Assembly (NCBI RefSeq): GCF_040270295.1
Contig: NZ_JBELOE010000239.1
From: Catenovulum sediminis
GTDB taxonomy: Bacteria > Pseudomonadota > Gammaproteobacteria > Enterobacterales > Alteromonadaceae
DNA: 64,000 nucleotides
Strand: one strand, 5' to 3'
This document shows, in pieces, positions 61,602 through 64,000 of this stretch. The notes under the pieces were generated by a model, which saw nothing but the letters and a program-made list of their open reading frames with translations, searched no databases and was not told where the DNA came from. The translations under genes were made by a program, and so were the position numbers. Position 1 is the first letter of the stretch, and the number at the start of each line of letters is the position of its first letter.

Positions 61602-62621
61602 TTATTCTTTTTTATCAAGCCCCTGAACAATTTCTTTGATTAACTCAGGTCCTCGATAGATAAAGCCAGTATAAACTTGCAATAACTGAGCACCTGCAGC
61701 CAGTTTTTCATTGGCTGCGTTAGACGAATTAATTCCGCCAACCCCGATAATCGGCATTTTTCCGTTTAATTCTTTTTTGAGTTGTGCAATTACGTGTGTG
61801 CTTTGTCGTCGTACTGGCACACCACTGAGTCCGCCCGCTTCTTTACCATGTTTTAAATGCTCTACTTTGTCACGCTCTAAAGTCGTATTAGTTGCAATCA
61901 CACCATCAATTTCATTTTTAATTAAGGACGCAGCAACTTGAGCGACTTCTTCATCTGTCATATCGGGTGCAATTTTAACGAGAACGGGTTTGTATTGGCC
62001 TTGCTGTTCAGCGAGCTCTTTTTGCTTCGCTTTAATACTGCCGAGTAGATCATCTAAAGCTTCACCATATTGCAGACTGCGCAAACCTGGGGTGTTCGGT
62101 GAAGAAATATTAATCGTAACATAGGATGCATACGGATAAACTTTTTCTAAACAAACTAAATAATCGTTTTTTCCTTCTTCATTGGGCGTATCTTTATTTT
62201 TTCCGATATTTATACCCAATATTCCTTTGTATTTAGACTGCTTAACTTGTTCAACCAGGTAATCGACCCCTTTGTTATTAAACCCCATTCGGTTAATAAT
62301 AGCCTGCGCTTCGGGTAATCGAAATAGGCGTGGTTTATCATTACCCGGCTGAGCTCTGGGTGTAACTGTGCCCACTTCAATAAAGCCAAATCCCATAGCC
62401 GCAAAAGCATCGATACATTCACCATTTTTATCTAACCCTGCAGCCAAACCAACTGGGTTTGGGAAAGTTAAACCAAACAACTCCACCGGTTTATTTTCTA
62501 TTTTTTGACCGTACAAACAATCCAAAGATGTGCCACCCGTCTGCTTTAAGGTTTTTATGGTGACGTCGTGCGACCACTCAGCATCTTGAGTGAATAAAAA
62601 AGAACGTATTAACTGATACAT
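61602..62621 (-). CDS. pyrD: Dihydroorotate dehydrogenase (quinone), class 2
   Basis: Oxidises dihydroorotate to orotate at the inner membrane, reducing quinone. 339 residues with the class 2 N-terminal amphipathic helix (MYQLIRSFLFTQDAEWSHDV), FMN-binding PVGLAAGLDKNGE, the active-site Ser region NISSPNTPGLR, GVIATNTTLERD and GVGGINSSNAANEKL. The ATG has no strong ribosome site visible. Followed by zapC 45 bases later, and preceded by a terminator of the upstream gene. Confidence 0.97.
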   Translation of the reverse strand: MYQLIRSFLFTQDAEWSHDVTIKTLKQTGGTSLDCLYGQKIENKPVELFGLTFPNPVGLAAGLDKNGECIDAFAAMGFGFIEVGTVTPRAQPGNDKPRLFRLPEAQAIINRMGFNNKGVDYLVEQVKQSKYKGILGINIGKNKDTPNEEGKNDYLVCLEKVYPYASYVTINISSPNTPGLRSLQYGEALDDLLGSIKAKQKELAEQQGQYKPVLVKIAPDMTDEEVAQVAASLIKNEIDGVIATNTTLERDKVEHLKHGKEAGGLSGVPVRRQSTHVIAQLKKELNGKMPIIGVGGINSSNAANEKLAAGAQLLQVYTGFIYRGPELIKEIVQGLDKKE

Positions 62622-62630
62622 TTTTCCCTC

Positions 62631-62666
62631 AAAACAGCGCAGCTAGTTTAAATATTAGATGCGCTG
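62631..62666 (-). terminator. Terminator of the NAD-glutamate dehydrogenase gene
   Basis: On the minus strand CAGCGCA-T-CTA pairs with TAG-C-TGCGCTG around a 10-base loop and runs into TTTT, just beyond the stop at 62673, in the 51-base gap before pyrD. Confidence 0.7.
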
Positions 62667-62672
62667 ACTAAT

Positions 62673-64000
62673 TTAATTGTTATTTACATGCATTGTATCG
62701 CAATGATGGCTTAACAGCATCAATTCACGTAAGACAACTGAAAATTTAGCGAACTCATGGCTTTGAGTTGCTTTAAAATCAGCTAGCATATGGCGCCAGC
62801 GTGCTAACACCTCGGAATGACGCTCGCACCAGTCTCCTAACATATCTTCTGTTACACATTGATCAGTGCAGCCACGCAATACAACCGACGCTAACGCTCT
62901 TTGTTGCCAATCTAACTCTTCACGATAGGCTGCTCTGGCAAGTGCTTGCCAATGATTGGCGACAGGCTGTTTATTAATTTGTTCCAAAAACCAATGCAAG
63001 TCCATTTTTGCGCCCAACTTATAATAAACATCTGCAACCAAATGAACAGGTCTTTGCGTTTCTTCAACGACTTCCGCAATATCCATTACCGAAAATAATG
63101 TACTGGTAAATGAAAGCTTGTTGGCAAAATTAATATCCACACCACCGGCAGCCAATCGCTCTGCATTTAATTTAAGCTTTTCAAGCTCATCTGCGACCAA
63201 ATATTTATCTAAGTTTTCACTTAGCTCAGCATACACAGGTTGATAACGTTTAATATTATCTTCAATGGTTGTGATATTACTTCTATGCCTTAAAAACCAC
63301 CGAGTAGCACGTCTGACCGTTCTTCGCAGCTGAAACAAAGCTTCAAGCTGCAACTGAGCGGATACTTTATTGTCCCACTTTTCGATTTCGTGCCATAAAT
63401 CAGACAAACCAAAAATGGCGCGTGCGATAGTAAAACAAATAGCGACTTCGCCAACTGTCGCGCCTGTTTCTTCTCCCATGCGATGAACAAAATTCATGCC
63501 CATATCATTGACTATCTGATTGGTGATCTCGGTTGCGATTATCTCTCCCTTTAACGGATGATTTTGCATCGCTGATTTGTATTTTTTCTGCAGTGCTTTT
63601 GGAAAATATGAAACTAAGGCATCCGCCAGATACTCGTTTTCAGTTATTTCTGGAATATTAAGTTTTTCTTTTAGCCCCATTTTTGCATAAGCCAACAATA
63701 CCGAAAGCTCAGGGCGAGTTAATCCGATGCCAGCGGCCTGTCGCTCGGCAAGTTCATCATCTGATGGCAAAAACTCCAGCTCTCGATCGAGGTACCCTTC
63801 TTTTTCTAAAGCGTGCAAAAATCTAATTTGTTCTTTTAGCTGCGTTTTAATTTTAAACTCTGTAATAGACAATGAGTGTGTTTGACGATAGCAATCTCTT
63901 AAAACGATTTCTGCAACATCGTCTGTCATTTTATAGAGCAAGTCATTGCGCTGTTTTAGTGTCAGCTCTCCATCGACAACTAATGTGTTGAGCAATACTT
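62673..64000 (-). CDS. gdhB: NAD-specific glutamate dehydrogenase (large, GDH180 type), 5' part cut
   Basis: The 3' part of a large gene that runs off the right edge; 441 codons and the stop are in the window. Family members have about 1600 residues. The visible C-terminal region is all-helical, with NDLLYKMTDDVAEIVLRDCYRQTHSLS, AAGIGLTRPELSVLLAYAKMGLKEKL, YFPKALQKKYKSAMQNHPLKGEIIATEITNQIVNDMG and GATVGEVAICFTIARAIF, all typical of the GDH180 family's C-terminal domain. Converts glutamate to 2-oxoglutarate with NAD. The dehydrogenase domain itself is outside the window. Confidence 0.92.
   Translation of the reverse strand, partial: VLLNTLVVDGELTLKQRNDLLYKMTDDVAEIVLRDCYRQTHSLSITEFKIKTQLKEQIRFLHALEKEGYLDRELEFLPSDDELAERQAAGIGLTRPELSVLLAYAKMGLKEKLNIPEITENEYLADALVSYFPKALQKKYKSAMQNHPLKGEIIATEITNQIVNDMGMNFVHRMGEETGATVGEVAICFTIARAIFGLSDLWHEIEKWDNKVSAQLQLEALFQLRRTVRRATRWFLRHRSNITTIEDNIKRYQPVYAELSENLDKYLVADELEKLKLNAERLAAGGVDINFANKLSFTSTLFSVMDIAEVVEETQRPVHLVADVYYKLGAKMDLHWFLEQINKQPVANHWQALARAAYREELDWQQRALASVVLRGCTDQCVTEDMLGDWCERHSEVLARWRHMLADFKATQSHEFAKFSVVLRELMLLSHHCDTMHVNNN

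Overview
The window reads as chromosomal DNA of a marine, polysaccharide-using gammaproteobacterium, most likely in the Alteromonadales (a Catenovulum-like or similar genus; this assignment is inferred from gene content, not measured). Supporting signs are a low-to-middling GC content, a HexR-controlled Entner-Doudoroff operon, the pyrD-zapC pair, a Cys-type sulfatase beside a family-2-like glycosidase, ExeA/GspB secretion genes, and the 180-kDa type NAD-glutamate dehydrogenase. I found no tRNA, rRNA, CRISPR array, transposase or prophage gene.

Layout. 1-18.5 kb is a central-carbon block: msrB (cut by the left edge) and gnd; glgX, glgB and malQ for glycogen/maltodextrin; gapA; then an Entner-Doudoroff operon zwf-pgl-edd-glk-eda on the minus strand, divergent from its regulator hexR, with pykA beyond. 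Two HexR-like operators lie between zwf and hexR. 18.5-25.1 kb holds an alpha/beta hydrolase plus M14-like peptidase pair, and a four-gene ABC export cluster resembling the gliding-associated GldA/F/G set. 25.3-29.2 kb has a response regulator/CheC-like/diguanylate cyclase operon and two overlapping or adjacent esterase-like genes. 29.3-35.6 kb has a DUF3014 protein, exeA-gspB, cca and a histidine kinase.

35.7-43.4 kb is a complete-looking histidine operon behind a classical attenuator: a 15-residue leader peptide with a His-His-His run, an antiterminator arm and a strong terminator. The genes are a hisG-position gene, then hisD, C, B, H, A, F and IE, mostly overlapping. The hisG-position protein is 395 residues long and only distantly HisG-like, which is the most unusual item in the window.

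43.6-49.3 kb is an accessory stretch: a lipoprotein glycosidase with a LacI-type operator candidate, a lipoprotein sulfatase, a Crp/Fnr-like regulator, an SDR, a DUF2141 protein and a VTT-domain membrane protein. 49.4-64 kb holds topA, a lone C-terminally short astB, a 1240-residue Ig-repeat lipoprotein, an SLC1-type symporter, a REP-like palindrome/heptamer repeat block, an RsmB/NOP-type methyltransferase, a Nif3-like gene, zapC, pyrD, and the 3' part of the large NAD-GDH gene, cut by the right edge.

The central-carbon block forms one working unit: glycogen and maltodextrin breakdown feeds glucose and glucose phosphates to Glk and Zwf, the ED enzymes give pyruvate and glyceraldehyde-3-phosphate, GapA and PykA finish lower glycolysis, and HexR senses KDPG.
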